Below are positions 1 through 7,214 of a stretch of DNA of 13,548 nucleotides, piece after piece; position 1 is the first letter of the stretch, and each line of letters opens with the position of its first letter. The stretch comes from Glaciimonas sp. (GTDB lineage: Bacteria; Pseudomonadota; Gammaproteobacteria; Burkholderiales; Burkholderiaceae), in contig JACMQE010000016.1 in the NCBI GenBank assembly GCA_014377145.1, positions 1-13,548 of the forward strand, in the 5' to 3' direction. Made by a program: the position numbers and the translations under genes. Below the pieces are notes generated by a model. That model worked only from the letters and a program-made list of their open reading frames with translations, did no database searches and had not been told where the DNA came from.

Positions 1-303
1 GGTGGCGAGCAACAGAGGCTGGCGATGGCACGCGCCATGATGCTTAATACAGCAGTTATTTTACTCGATGAGCCTTCAATGGGATTGGCACCGATTCTAG
101 TGGATGAGGTATTTCGCATCATTTTGTGCCTTAAAAAGCAAGGCATTACGATGCTGCTAGGAGAGTAGTTTGCAGCTGCGGCATTGAACGTTGCAGACTA
201 CGGTTATGTACTTGAAAACGGTCGTATTTCTGTACATGGCCCTGCTGAAAAACTTCACAATGATTCGGCAGTAAAGGCGGCTTATTTAGGTGGTGGGCAC
301 TAA
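1..303 (+). pseudogene. livF: livF-type branched-chain amino acid ABC transporter ATPase, 3' part, interrupted by an amber stop
   Basis: The frame enters from the left edge and ends at TAA 301-303. It begins inside the ABC signature (GGEQQRLAMARAMM). The Walker B region follows (VILLDEPSMGLAP), then the LivF-type C-terminus (ALNVADYGYVLENGRI ... AAYLGGGH). LivF ATPases power high-affinity uptake of leucine, isoleucine and valine together with LivG, LivH, LivM and LivK. At 166-168 the frame reads TAG where the family has the glutamine of a LLVEQ-like H-loop-preceding segment. The preceding valine is also changed, giving LLGE-stop. A single CAG-to-TAG change explains the stop, and the downstream codons are still family-like, so the damage looks recent. 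The product would lack the last ~45 residues, including the region around the switch histidine. The upstream part lies outside the window. Confidence 0.85.
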
Positions 304-365
304 TTTACAGTCAGTGCATTCATTGTCGTTTATATAAAATTGGCCCGTGCACTGCGCTTATTCAG

Positions 366-392
366 GGCCTGGCACAGGCCGATTTTATTTTG
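366..392 (+). terminator. Rho-independent terminator after livF
   Basis: A perfect 6-bp stem (GGCCTG 366-371, CAGGCC 375-380) with a 3-nt loop is followed by GATTTTATTTTG. The T-rich tail lies on the plus-strand side, so it serves the livF transcript. It overlaps the stop codon of the convergent terC gene and leaves no T tract for the minus strand. Confidence 0.7.
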
Positions 393-1137
393 TCTTGTGG
401 GTTACTGGTACTTTAGCTTGATATTTATTAACAGGTTGATGGTTTTTAGATGCTATCCAACCACCACCTAACACCACCATCATTCCAACGACATAAGCAA
501 TATACGTCATCCATGACGCGCCATCCCAAAATTCGGCAATAATTGGTTCGGTAGCAATCATATGGACCGCGGTGTAGGCTAAAATTGCCGCACCAATATA
601 AATCGTGACCGGAAATCTTTCTATTAGCTTCAACGCCAAAGTCGATCCCCACACCATGATAGGTACCGAAATCAACAGGCCTATGATCACTAGAAAAATG
701 CTGCCATGCGATGCACCAGCGACGGCCAGCACATTATCGATTCCCATCATGGTGTCAGCGATAATGATAGTTTTCAGTGCTGCGGTCATTGTCGTAATCC
801 TACCGCCATTAATAGTGTGATTGCTGGATTCGCTTAGCAAGCGATAAGCAATCCAAAGGAGAGCAGTACCGCCAACTAATAATAGTCCTGGAATTTTCAA
901 TAGCCAGACCACAGCAATCGTCACTATCACTCGTGTTACGACGGCACCCAGCGTACCCCAGATAATCGCTTTTTTGCGCAAATGGTTGGGTAGGCTACGC
1001 GTCGCTATCGCGATCACGATAGCGTTATCACCAGCTAGCACTAAATCAATGACAATGATTGACAGCAGCATGGCAAAAAACTTTGCCATGTCCCAATCGG
1101 CCATCCCGAACATTATCAATAAACTTGAAAACTTCAT
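385..1137 (-). CDS. TerC-family integral membrane protein (Alx/YceF/YjbE type)
   Basis: The 250-residue product has about seven hydrophobic segments. It carries the two TerC-family acidic membrane motifs: DLVLAGDNA at about residues 31-39, and DTMMGIDNVLAVAG at about 128-141. TerC proteins of this kind are linked to manganese export and to loading metal onto exported proteins. The start at 1137 is chosen because GGAG lies a few bases upstream (GGAGATGGT-ATG) and because a longer reading frame would run back into the riboswitch. A second ATG 11 codons on, just before the first membrane segment, is a possible alternative. The frame is intact. Control is most likely by the upstream manganese riboswitch, which supports a role in Mn homeostasis. 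The substrate is inferred from the family and the riboswitch, not shown here. Confidence 0.9.
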   Translation of the reverse strand: MKFSSLLIMFGMADWDMAKFFAMLLSIIVIDLVLAGDNAIVIAIATRSLPNHLRKKAIIWGTLGAVVTRVIVTIAVVWLLKIPGLLLVGGTALLWIAYRLLSESSNHTINGGRITTMTAALKTIIIADTMMGIDNVLAVAGASHGSIFLVIIGLLISVPIMVWGSTLALKLIERFPVTIYIGAAILAYTAVHMIATEPIIAEFWDGASWMTYIAYVVGMMVVLGGGWIASKNHQPVNKYQAKVPVTHKTK

Positions 1138-1198
1138 ACCATCTCCATCTACACAGGTTTGAGCAAAAAACAGCGCTAACCTCGAACAAAACATGGAG

Positions 1199-1247
1199 CA
1201 TGACAGGCGAGTGGAGAAAAATTCATGACACAACGCCTGCATGAATT
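1199..1247 (-). promoter_or_regulatory. Candidate expression platform: two mutually exclusive hairpins downstream of the riboswitch
   Basis: Read on the minus strand, AATTCATG (1247-1240) pairs perfectly with CATGAATT (1227-1220), and five U follow. The overlapping CATGCAGGCG (1243-1234) pairs instead with CGCCTG-T-CATG (1209-1199), giving ten pairs with one bulged base. Both use bases 1243-1240, so only one can form at a time. This is the geometry expected of a switch. The first hairpin is AT-rich and would be a weak terminator. Neither directly covers the terC ribosome binding site near 1143. The pairings are seen; their function is inferred. Confidence 0.45.
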
Positions 1248-1256
1248 CCATGCTGA

Positions 1257-1398
1257 AAAAGGTCTTGCTCAACAGATCAATCGAACTGTCAAGGTAACCG
1301 GGCGCAAGCGGTGTGCTTGTTCGGTGATGACGATTACCTTGCAAAACGTAATGTCGCAGATCAGAGCTGGACCCTACGCTTAAGAGCTACTTCCTTTT
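1257..1398 (-). promoter_or_regulatory. yybP-ykoY manganese riboswitch aptamer in the terC leader
   Basis: On the minus strand the leader shows the family's layout. P1 is AAAAGG (1398-1393) with CCTTTT (1262-1257). Just after the 5' strand comes GGAAGTAGC, close to the conserved GGGGAGUAG. The long helix CAAGGTAA (1341-1334) pairs with TTACCTTG (1297-1290). The conserved L3 sequence TCGTCA follows the first strand. Then come TTGACAG, a small ACAG/CTGT hairpin, and the invariant AGCAAGACC (1269-1261), which closes into P1. Members of this family bind Mn2+ and switch on Mn-export or TerC-type genes, which fits the gene downstream. One conserved G of the 5' motif is an A here. The match to the known aptamer was made by eye. 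Confidence 0.88.
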
Positions 1399-1400
1399 GG

Positions 1401-1976
1401 AGAGTGTGGCACTACAGGCAGGAGTGTACTACAGAAAATCATGCATCAAATAACAGCTGAAAAATAGGGTATGAAAAATCATGCCTGCAAGATAAGTACT
1501 AAATGGTCACTAAAAATATGAATTTATAATATTAATGTGCCCCCCAAATTAAGGAGCTTGTCAATTGGGTGCATCCGATATGATTAGCGTAGTATTGCGA
1601 TCATCCTTTGTACAGCTCGAACCTCAAATTCCATGCGTGGTCGAGTAAGCGCGATAGGTCGGTCTTCATTGGTACATCCAACCAATTGGGCGAATTTGAA
1701 GTTAGCCTGATGGCGCGTACTGGCTCGGCCCGGTTCGGCAGTCTTAATTGACGGTATCAGGTCGATTATCTTGGTTTGATTAGATACGACTATTCCCTGA
1801 ATTATGTAGAGTGATCAACTCACGAGCATGCATACTACCGAGCCACTGGTTTTGCCACAATAAATAACCGGACCAAAGATCCATCACCTAATACCCATTG
1901 CACGCGTCACTTTGCAACCATTGTTGGATAACCGCTATACTTTGAAACAAACAATACACGACAATAGATCAACAAA
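1401..1976. other. Gene-poor stretch, no recognisable gene
   Basis: This 576-base stretch lies between the terC leader and the tas pseudogene. It should hold the terC promoter on the minus strand near its left end, but no convincing -35/-10 pair could be picked. The longest open frames are short, lack a start codon and match no family I know. Given the surrounding decay, a gene remnant beyond recognition is likely in 1570-1900. Confidence 0.4.
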
Positions 1977-3025
1977 ATGCAATGTCTTAAGCTTGGACAT
2001 AGCAATTTGACAGTTAGTGAAATCACACTTGGTACGATGACATGGGGAGTATAAAATACAGAAACAGAATCATATGACCAGATCGATATGGCGCTGGCGC
2101 AAGGTGTGAATTTGATTGATACCGCCGAAATGTACCCGGTGCCGCCACGCCCTAAAACACAAGGTCTGACCGAGCATTATTTGGGCAATTGGCTTAAAAA
2201 ATCAGGGTAATGAGATCAAGTTCTCATTACAACAAGAGCGAGCGGCCCTGCACGCAAACCGCACAATCCACGCCATGTCCCCATTGGGATCAATCATTTT
2301 GATCGAAAAGGTTTGAGGGAAGCGCTAAACGGTAGTCTAAAGCGACTGCAAACCGATTATGTCGACCTGTATCAACTCCAATGGCCAGACCGTATTGTAC
2401 ATTGTTTTGGTAGCTTGAATTACACACATATTCCTGATGAAACTACCTTGCCAATCGAAGAAACATTGACGATACTCGGAGACTTTATTAAGGCGGGAAA
2501 AATCCGGCATATTGGTGTTTCAAATGAGACCCCTTGGGGACTAGCGCAATTTCTTCGGGCCGCAGAAAATTCGATCTACCTCGCATTGTGACAATTTAAA
2601 ATTTGTATAGTTTATTAAACCGCACTTTTGAAATTGGCTATTCCGAATTTTCTTATTTGGAGTACGTCGGTTTGCTCGCATACTCACCGCTAGCATTTGG
2701 CGTATTATCCGGAAAATATTTGAATAGTACAAATCCTGCAAATGGCCTCCTGATAATATTTGAGCATTTCAGTAGGTGCACGAATCCACATGTCGAACGC
2801 GTGGCCGGTGATTATGTTGCGCTGGCAAAAAAATACGGTCTAGATCCGGCCCAAATGGCGCTGGCATTTGTCAATTTTCGCGACTTCATTATGAGCAACA
2901 TTGTGGGTGCGACGACACTGACGCAATTACAGTGTAATTTTGAAAGTATCAACATTACACTAAATGATGAAGTTTTACAGGGAATTGAGGCAATTCACAC
3001 ACGTCAGCCTAATCCTGCACCCTAA
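1977..3025 (+). pseudogene. tas: tas-type NADP(H)-dependent aldo-keto reductase, multiply disrupted
   Basis: Joining the frames gives an almost full-length Tas protein (family about 345 residues). It has MQCLKLGHSNLTVSEITLGT with TMTWG at the N-terminus, then NLIDTAEMYPVPPRPKTQG with the catalytic Asp/Tyr region. ASGPARKPHNPRH, LQTDYVDLYQLQWPDR, IRHIGVSNETPWG, LLAYSPLAFGVLSGKYL and the terminal QPNPAP follow. Lesions: TAA at 2052-2054 where glutamine of GEQNTE is expected. Frame loss at about 2207-2220 exposes TAA-TGA at 2208-2213, and the frame is then restored. Another shift lies near 2565-2575, and TAA at 2597-2599 replaces the Q of a QN pair. Some active-site neighbours are also altered (LHWPDR reads LQWPDR). 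Family members are cytosolic barrel oxidoreductases of uncertain physiological substrate. The gene is dead, but residues remain recognisable throughout. Confidence 0.92.
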
Positions 3026-3129
3026 TTTAGATGCACTAGAATGAGTATGTTAAGAGCGGTATTTTTTGCTCTGCATACCTGACTATCTCTAAAAATGCGT
3101 CAGGCGAGACGAACCTCAATTGATTCCAA

Positions 3130-3431
3130 TCAAACCGAGGGTGAGTTGTTTTGAGGAATAATTGGCGCTGCCAGTTTGCGCGGACGTTCGGCATAAAATC
3201 TAGCCGGCACTGTGCAGACCATCAATTGAATTTGATGAAACAACATCAACGGCAATACAACCATACCCACGGTATGGTTGTATTGCCGTTGGAATACCGC
3301 TAAATTGAAATCGTTGTCACGACATTCAATGCTTTGGCGACCTCTCCTTTACAGGGTAACAAACTCTCAATAAGTACCGTTATGAAGAGCAGCAGCGTGA
3401 AGTTATCTGGCAAAAATTGGGGACAGGCCAT
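3130..3431 (-). pseudogene. YfeH-like SBF-family (sodium/bile acid symporter-like) transporter reduced to its two ends
   Basis: From ATG 3431-3429 the minus strand encodes 43 residues resembling the YfeH N-terminus (FLPDNFTLLLFITVL, then LLPCKGEVAKALN and VVTTISI), ending at TAG 3302-3300. From 3267 to TGA 3132-3130, in another frame, it encodes the C-terminus. The key run there is GMVVLPLMLFHQIQLMVC, very close to the end of E. coli YfeH as I remember it. The family is about 330 residues with roughly ten membrane helices. About 240 codons between the two ends are missing, and the junction is occupied by a perfect 45-bp palindrome. A possible promoter lies upstream: TTGACC 3495-3490, 17-base spacer, TACGTT 3472-3467. 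No function can remain. Confidence 0.82.
3247..3291. repeat. Perfect palindrome, 21-bp arms with 3-nt centre
   Basis: Bases 3247-3267 and 3271-3291 are exact reverse complements around CAC (3268-3270). The arm at 3267-3247, read on the minus strand, is real coding sequence of the YfeH-like C-terminus (GMVVLPL). The other arm is its inverted copy and sits exactly where the missing middle of that gene should be. There is no T tract on either side, so it is not a normal terminator. A template-switch or foldback repair event is the likely origin. Confidence 0.95.
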
Positions 3432-3432
3432 G

Positions 3433-3662
3433 GTAGAGGGAGGATGCAAGGGTAATTGAAACGATTAACGTACGACGGGCAGTATTAAAGGTCAATACAA
3501 CAGACAGCAACGAGGGAAGTCAGCTGATTTAGTAAATTAAATAACCGACACCAAGTTAGATGTAGAAATATATCCCGCTCCGCCTAAATCCACCTTGCTG
3601 ATTAGACATCAAATAATTGACCTATACAGGGAAGACTCTGTAGATTGCTTTAATTTTCTGTG
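3433..3662. other. Intergenic stretch between two minus-strand units
   Basis: No coding region is supported here. The right end leads into the ftrABCD terminator. The left end holds the putative promoter remnant of the YfeH-like pseudogene at 3467-3495. The rest shows nothing I can identify. Confidence 0.4.
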
Positions 3663-3692
3663 AAATAAAAATGGCGCCACACCCGTGCCATT
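3663..3692 (-). terminator. Rho-independent terminator of the ftrABCD operon
   Basis: On the minus strand AATGGC (3692-3687) pairs with GCCATT (3675-3670) around an 11-base loop, and TTTATTTC follows. It lies 67 bases after the ftrD stop codon, where the operon should end. Confidence 0.65.
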
Positions 3693-3759
3693 AAAATGCG
3701 TCTCAAAACCTCATGCAACCGCCCGCTGCTTGCCATTTAAAACTACTAGAAAGCATTTT

Positions 3760-5169
3760 TTACCAAACCCAGAAGATGAGCAACCAGGCAAAATTAACTA
3801 AACTTAATGCGGTTATCACCGGTATCATGCTAAGCAAGCGCCAAATCGGTGCTGAGGTATACCGACCAGTAACACACCAAGCTAACCAGAGACTCCACAA
3901 ACTAGTGCCAACCAATAGGATGGCGCGAAAATCGTTGGCCCAAAATACAGGAAAATGTTCACCTCGCAATAAGCTCACGGTGGTAGCTGACAAACCGACA
4001 AATACACCACAACCTGCCAATGGAATCATTGACTGCACCAGATGGTTAAAACGGCTGCGATTCCAGTTGCCCAATAACCACGTACTAAGCGCGAATAGCA
4101 ACGACAGGGCAGTGCCCATTACTACTCCCGTGAACAGAATGTACGCCACCACAAGACCGCCGTCCAACCAGTTGAACACATCACTTTGCGCCGGATAATT
4201 GGTAAATATCCACCATGGCGCGTTGGTGGCAAACGGCCATATGATGTCATGACCTATTAACCACGTAGCGATCGCTTGCTTGATAACAACAAACCAAGGG
4301 CTTGCCGACCAGTGGAATGCGCCAATCGCAATTCCCATCAAGCCATACAGGGCTAATACGCTTTCCCATAAGCTATTTTTTTTAGCGCCGAGTAAAACAA
4401 TTTCCAATGCAGGAGGACGCCAGGTTAATGTAATCGCCTCCCGATGACTGCTGCAACGTCCGCACATGTGACAGTCGGCAGTGCCCGTCATTGCGCGTAA
4501 CGGCACAAGCGGCGCACAATTTATGGCAATTGTTTTTTTTCCGTGGGTGTTATATGAACTACGCCAGGCATCTTCATTTATCTTATAGTGAAACGGTGCC
4601 AATTTTGCCAATAACCCAAACACACCATTGACAGGGCAAAGATATTTACACCAGACACGCTTTTCGCGACCATACAAATAACCGACAATAATCGCACCAA
4701 CAGTCGAGCCACCTAGCACCAGTAGCACTGCCTTGGGATATTGATAGACACTGACCATCTGACCATACACCGTGGTAAGCGCAAACGCAAAAAAAGGCCA
4801 GCCTCCCCATCGCATCCAACGCGGAATAGTCTTAGCCCTGCCGTGCCGACTAGCAAACTCTGTCAATGCGCCTTCTGGACACAATACACCGCACCAGACG
4901 CGGCCCATCAACACCATGCTAATCAATACGAAGGGCCACCAAAGTCCCCAGAATACGAATTGTGCAATTAAAGTCAGGTTAGACCATATATGTGCGGTTT
5001 CATCAGGCAGAGGCAGAAAAATCGGTACCAGAATTAACAAGGCGTAGGTAAGCACTACCCCCCATTGAACTCCCTGAATCAAAAGCCCATGAAGGCGCAT
5101 CCACTCACCAGTACTTGCCAATCTGGTGGAGGTTATTAGTGCTGCGGTTGAAGTAGTGCACGTACTCAT
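3760..5169 (-). CDS. ftrD: FtrD-like polyferredoxin, 4Fe-4S membrane electron-transfer protein of the iron uptake system
   Basis: The product has 469 residues and many hydrophobic segments. Two NapH/FixG-type cluster motifs lie on the cytoplasmic side: CGVLCPEG (Cys 93, 97) and CKYLCPVNG (Cys 174, 178). A further Cys 218 and the CHMCGRC segment (Cys 233, 236, 239) follow. In Bordetella and Brucella FtrABCD, FtrD is thought to pass on the electrons released when ferrous iron is oxidised for permeation through FtrC. The start is ATG 5169-5167, four bases after the ftrC stop. The frame extends 28 codons further upstream but would overlap ftrC. No clear Shine-Dalgarno sequence is present, so translation is probably coupled to ftrC. 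The frame is intact and it is the last gene of the operon. Confidence 0.88.
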   Translation of the reverse strand: MSTCTTSTAALITSTRLASTGEWMRLHGLLIQGVQWGVVLTYALLILVPIFLPLPDETAHIWSNLTLIAQFVFWGLWWPFVLISMVLMGRVWCGVLCPEGALTEFASRHGRAKTIPRWMRWGGWPFFAFALTTVYGQMVSVYQYPKAVLLVLGGSTVGAIIVGYLYGREKRVWCKYLCPVNGVFGLLAKLAPFHYKINEDAWRSSYNTHGKKTIAINCAPLVPLRAMTGTADCHMCGRCSSHREAITLTWRPPALEIVLLGAKKNSLWESVLALYGLMGIAIGAFHWSASPWFVVIKQAIATWLIGHDIIWPFATNAPWWIFTNYPAQSDVFNWLDGGLVVAYILFTGVVMGTALSLLFALSTWLLGNWNRSRFNHLVQSMIPLAGCGVFVGLSATTVSLLRGEHFPVFWANDFRAILLVGTSLWSLWLAWCVTGRYTSAPIWRLLSMIPVITALSLVNFAWLLIFWVW

Positions 5170-5173
5170 AAGA

Positions 5174-6013
5174 TTAAGTCGATATTTGAACCTGAGGGTG
5201 TTTTTTTGGCATAGCCTGTTTAAAAAACAGAAGTACTGTCGCCCAATACGCAATATAGACCAGTAAACTCATCAACGCAGGATGCGCCCGATAGCCGGTT
5301 AACATGGCGATCAAATTACCAATAGTCCCGCTATCATCAAGCAGTCGTGAGCTGTCCCAAATAGGATCGACCAACGAAGGAATAATATCCAGGGACATTA
5401 AGCGTTCAACGCCATTAAGTAAAAGTCCCGCTGCGAGAAACAATAAGATAATTTCTGTTACCTGAAAAAAACGCCGCCAAGAAAATATCTTTCCGCCTAA
5501 TTGCAATAGATAGAATGTCAGAAGTGCAAGCCCTAAACCAATCACTGCGCCCAACACCATCCTACTCATACTGTTATGTTGACCAAGCCCCAGGCCGTAT
5601 AGGAAAATAACTGTCTCGCTACCCTCACGTGCAATCGCCAACGCCGCCAGTGCCGTCACGTCCCACCAATTAGCAATCTTTAAACTCTCTTTTAGCGAAC
5701 TTTCCATTTCTCGCTTCAGCGTACGTCCATACTTGCGCATCCAATACACCATTTGCACGATCAAAACTGCCGCCAGCAGTACCATCGTAATTTGGAAGTA
5801 GTCTTGCGCATCACCAGAAAGAATTTCACTGAAACCTAGCAATGCGGCCCCCAGCCCGATTGCTGCAACCACACCGATGCCAACGCCAGTCCATAAATAA
5901 GGCAAGCCACGGCGCGCATCGACGCCACCATTTTTTAGCCACGCGTGCAAGATACCAACCACCAACAAAGCCTCCACGCTCTCGCGCCAGACGATGAACA
6001 TTACCTGACCCAT
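5174..6013 (-). CDS. ftrC: FtrC, FTR1-family iron permease
   Basis: The product is a 279-residue inner-membrane protein with about seven membrane segments. It has the two REXXE iron-binding motifs of the FTR1/EfeU family: WRESVEALL (Arg 10-Glu 14) and AREGSETVIFL (Arg 129-Glu 133). These motifs carry iron through the membrane after ferrous iron is oxidised. The length is normal for EfeU-type permeases. It stands between the cupredoxin gene (176 bases upstream) and ftrD (four bases downstream), the usual ftrABCD order. A weak GGA lies about ten bases before the start. The 176-base gap to ftrB is long for an operon and may hide a processing site or internal promoter, though none is obvious. Confidence 0.93.
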   Translation of the reverse strand: MGQVMFIVWRESVEALLVVGILHAWLKNGGVDARRGLPYLWTGVGIGVVAAIGLGAALLGFSEILSGDAQDYFQITMVLLAAVLIVQMVYWMRKYGRTLKREMESSLKESLKIANWWDVTALAALAIAREGSETVIFLYGLGLGQHNSMSRMVLGAVIGLGLALLTFYLLQLGGKIFSWRRFFQVTEIILLFLAAGLLLNGVERLMSLDIIPSLVDPIWDSSRLLDDSGTIGNLIAMLTGYRAHPALMSLLVYIAYWATVLLFFKQAMPKKHPQVQIST

Positions 6014-6189
6014 CGGTTATTTTCCATTACTACGTTGTTAGTGCCCGCGCATTATTCTCAATACAATGCGGTGGAACCTGATCAGCAATGATTCCGATTA
6101 CAACTTGCAATCCTAACCGGCACAGCAAAAGTCGAGAGCAGATGTTGGGCCTGATATTTGAATTACATATAGCTGATTAATAACTACCA

Positions 6190-6525
6190 TTATTTAGCGA
6201 CAATCACACCTTTCGCATTCGAATGAAAATCGTCAAAAAATTTGTACTCGCCAGGCGGCAGGGGCCCGATCACTACAAATGAATCAGCACCCGGCGCAAG
6301 TACTTTTTCTTTCCGCAACTGTAAACTTTCAAATTCGACCGCAGATTTACCTATGTTGTGTACTTCAATCTTAATTTTCTTGCCGGCAGGTACCTCAATT
6401 CGGACGGGATTTAAAACGCCATCTTTCATTTCCAACTTGAACGTCGGTAAATCGTTCCCGTATGACGGGCCCACAACGAACAACAAACTCAAGGTAAATA
6501 TCAAGCACACTTTTTGCACAAACAT
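6190..6525 (-). CDS. ftrB: FtrB, periplasmic cupredoxin-like protein
   Basis: The 111-residue product has an N-terminal signal peptide (about residues 1-23, hydrophobic LIFTLSLLFVVGP, cut near SYG-ND). A single cupredoxin-fold domain follows, of the kind in EfeO and FtrB. Family-like elements are FKLEMKDGVLNP, IEVPAGKKIKIEVHN, VEFES (Glu 64, Glu 66), PGEYKFFDDFH (His 101) and the closing AKGVIVAK. The classic type-1 copper cysteine is absent, as is usual in this subgroup. In FtrABCD it is proposed to oxidise ferrous iron before transport. The start at 6525 has a strong AGGAG seven bases upstream. The gene lies 95 bases after ftrA in the same direction. Confidence 0.9.
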   Translation of the reverse strand: MFVQKVCLIFTLSLLFVVGPSYGNDLPTFKLEMKDGVLNPVRIEVPAGKKIKIEVHNIGKSAVEFESLQLRKEKVLAPGADSFVVIGPLPPGEYKFFDDFHSNAKGVIVAK

Positions 6526-6620
6526 TAATATCTCTCCTGATCAAAAAATACTTATTGACGTAACTAAACGTAGATTTTTTTCATAGACATGAAACACCTA
6601 TTTAGCAACACGCCAACAAA

Positions 6621-7169
6621 TTAATAACCGCCTTTTTTACCAACGCCAGCAAAAACGAAATCGTAACTCACCTGAAAAGGTTTAAACCATGGAGCAACGC
6701 CCGTTTCCTTATCAATGTGACGACCGAAATGCGCATGCTCATTGGCCGAAGGCGGTGAAATCATCATTTTCAACTGATATTTACCCGGTCCAGTTAGCTT
6801 GACATTATCGCCATAATGCGGTCCATCATTAGCAACCATTGGCCTTAGCTCGCCTTTAATAACTTGCTTAGAACCAGCCTTAGTAAATTGATAAGAGATA
6901 ACCAGGCTAGGCATCCAGTCCCCTTCCGAAAAACCATTCGGATTATTCTTTACGGCATGAATATCTGCCTCTACATGGATGTCCGACTCTTCAGCCCTCC
7001 GCATCATGCCTTCGGGTTCCATCTTAGTAGGTTGCAAATAAGCAGCGGCTACTTCCAAACCATTAAGAATTTGCGGCTTACCAATTGGATACTCCGCAGC
7101 GGCGACGACACCAGCAGAAAAGCCAGCAACTACCACCGTTACAAAATTTATTTTAGATTTTAGTCGCAT
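6621..7169 (-). CDS. ftrA: FtrA, periplasmic P19/FetP-type iron-binding protein
   Basis: The 182-residue product has a signal peptide ending near residue 25 (VVAAA-EYPIG) and the P19 (Tp34/TpdA) domain. Likely metal ligands seen are His 65 and Glu 67 in HVEADIHA, Met 111 and His 118 in RPMVANDGPHYG, and His 145, 147 and 151 in HAHFGRHID. The Met-x6-His spacing matches the copper site known from Campylobacter P19 and E. coli FetP. P19 proteins dimerise in the periplasm and deliver iron to the FTR1 permease in a copper-dependent way. It is the first gene of the operon. A TATAAT promoter and a Fur-like site lie 27-50 bases before its start. The ribosome binding site is weak (AGAAAG). Confidence 0.93.
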   Translation of the reverse strand: MRLKSKINFVTVVVAGFSAGVVAAAEYPIGKPQILNGLEVAAAYLQPTKMEPEGMMRRAEESDIHVEADIHAVKNNPNGFSEGDWMPSLVISYQFTKAGSKQVIKGELRPMVANDGPHYGDNVKLTGPGKYQLKMMISPPSANEHAHFGRHIDKETGVAPWFKPFQVSYDFVFAGVGKKGGY

Positions 7170-7195
7170 ATATGGATCTTTCTAAAGCAGTAAAT

Positions 7196-7214
7196 GGTAA
7201 TGATTATTGTTTGA
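7196..7214 (-). promoter_or_regulatory. Putative Fur box controlling ftrABCD
   Basis: GGTAATGATTATTGTTTGA matches the 19-bp Fur consensus at 12 of 19 positions, with the GATAAT-like hexamers well kept on the left side. It abuts the -10 element, so bound Fur would block initiation. Iron-repressed expression is the known behaviour of ftrABCD in Bordetella. The site was found by eye. Confidence 0.55.

Noticed and set aside
1138..1344. N-terminal extension of the terC reading frame to 1344
   Set aside because: It runs through the riboswitch and its hairpins, has no membrane-protein character, and a good ribosome binding site stands before 1137.
1584..1814. 76-codon minus-strand open frame (contains GRASTRHQANFKFAQLVG)
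   Set aside because: No start codon or ribosome binding site and no family recognised; the other frames of this stretch look equally coding-like by eye, so it may be chance or unrecognisable remains.
3078..3104. Inverted repeat CCTGAC/GTCAGG as a terminator for tas
   Set aside because: Six pairs with a 15-base loop and no T tract on either strand.
3247..3291. Palindrome as an ordinary transcription terminator
   Set aside because: There is no T tract on either side, and one arm is coding sequence of the collapsed gene.
3713..4198. 161-codon plus-strand open frame
   Set aside because: It lies antisense to the convincing ftrD gene and has no domain features.
6030..6176. Short minus-strand open frame in the ftrB-ftrC gap
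   Set aside because: No ATG, no ribosome binding site and no recognised family.
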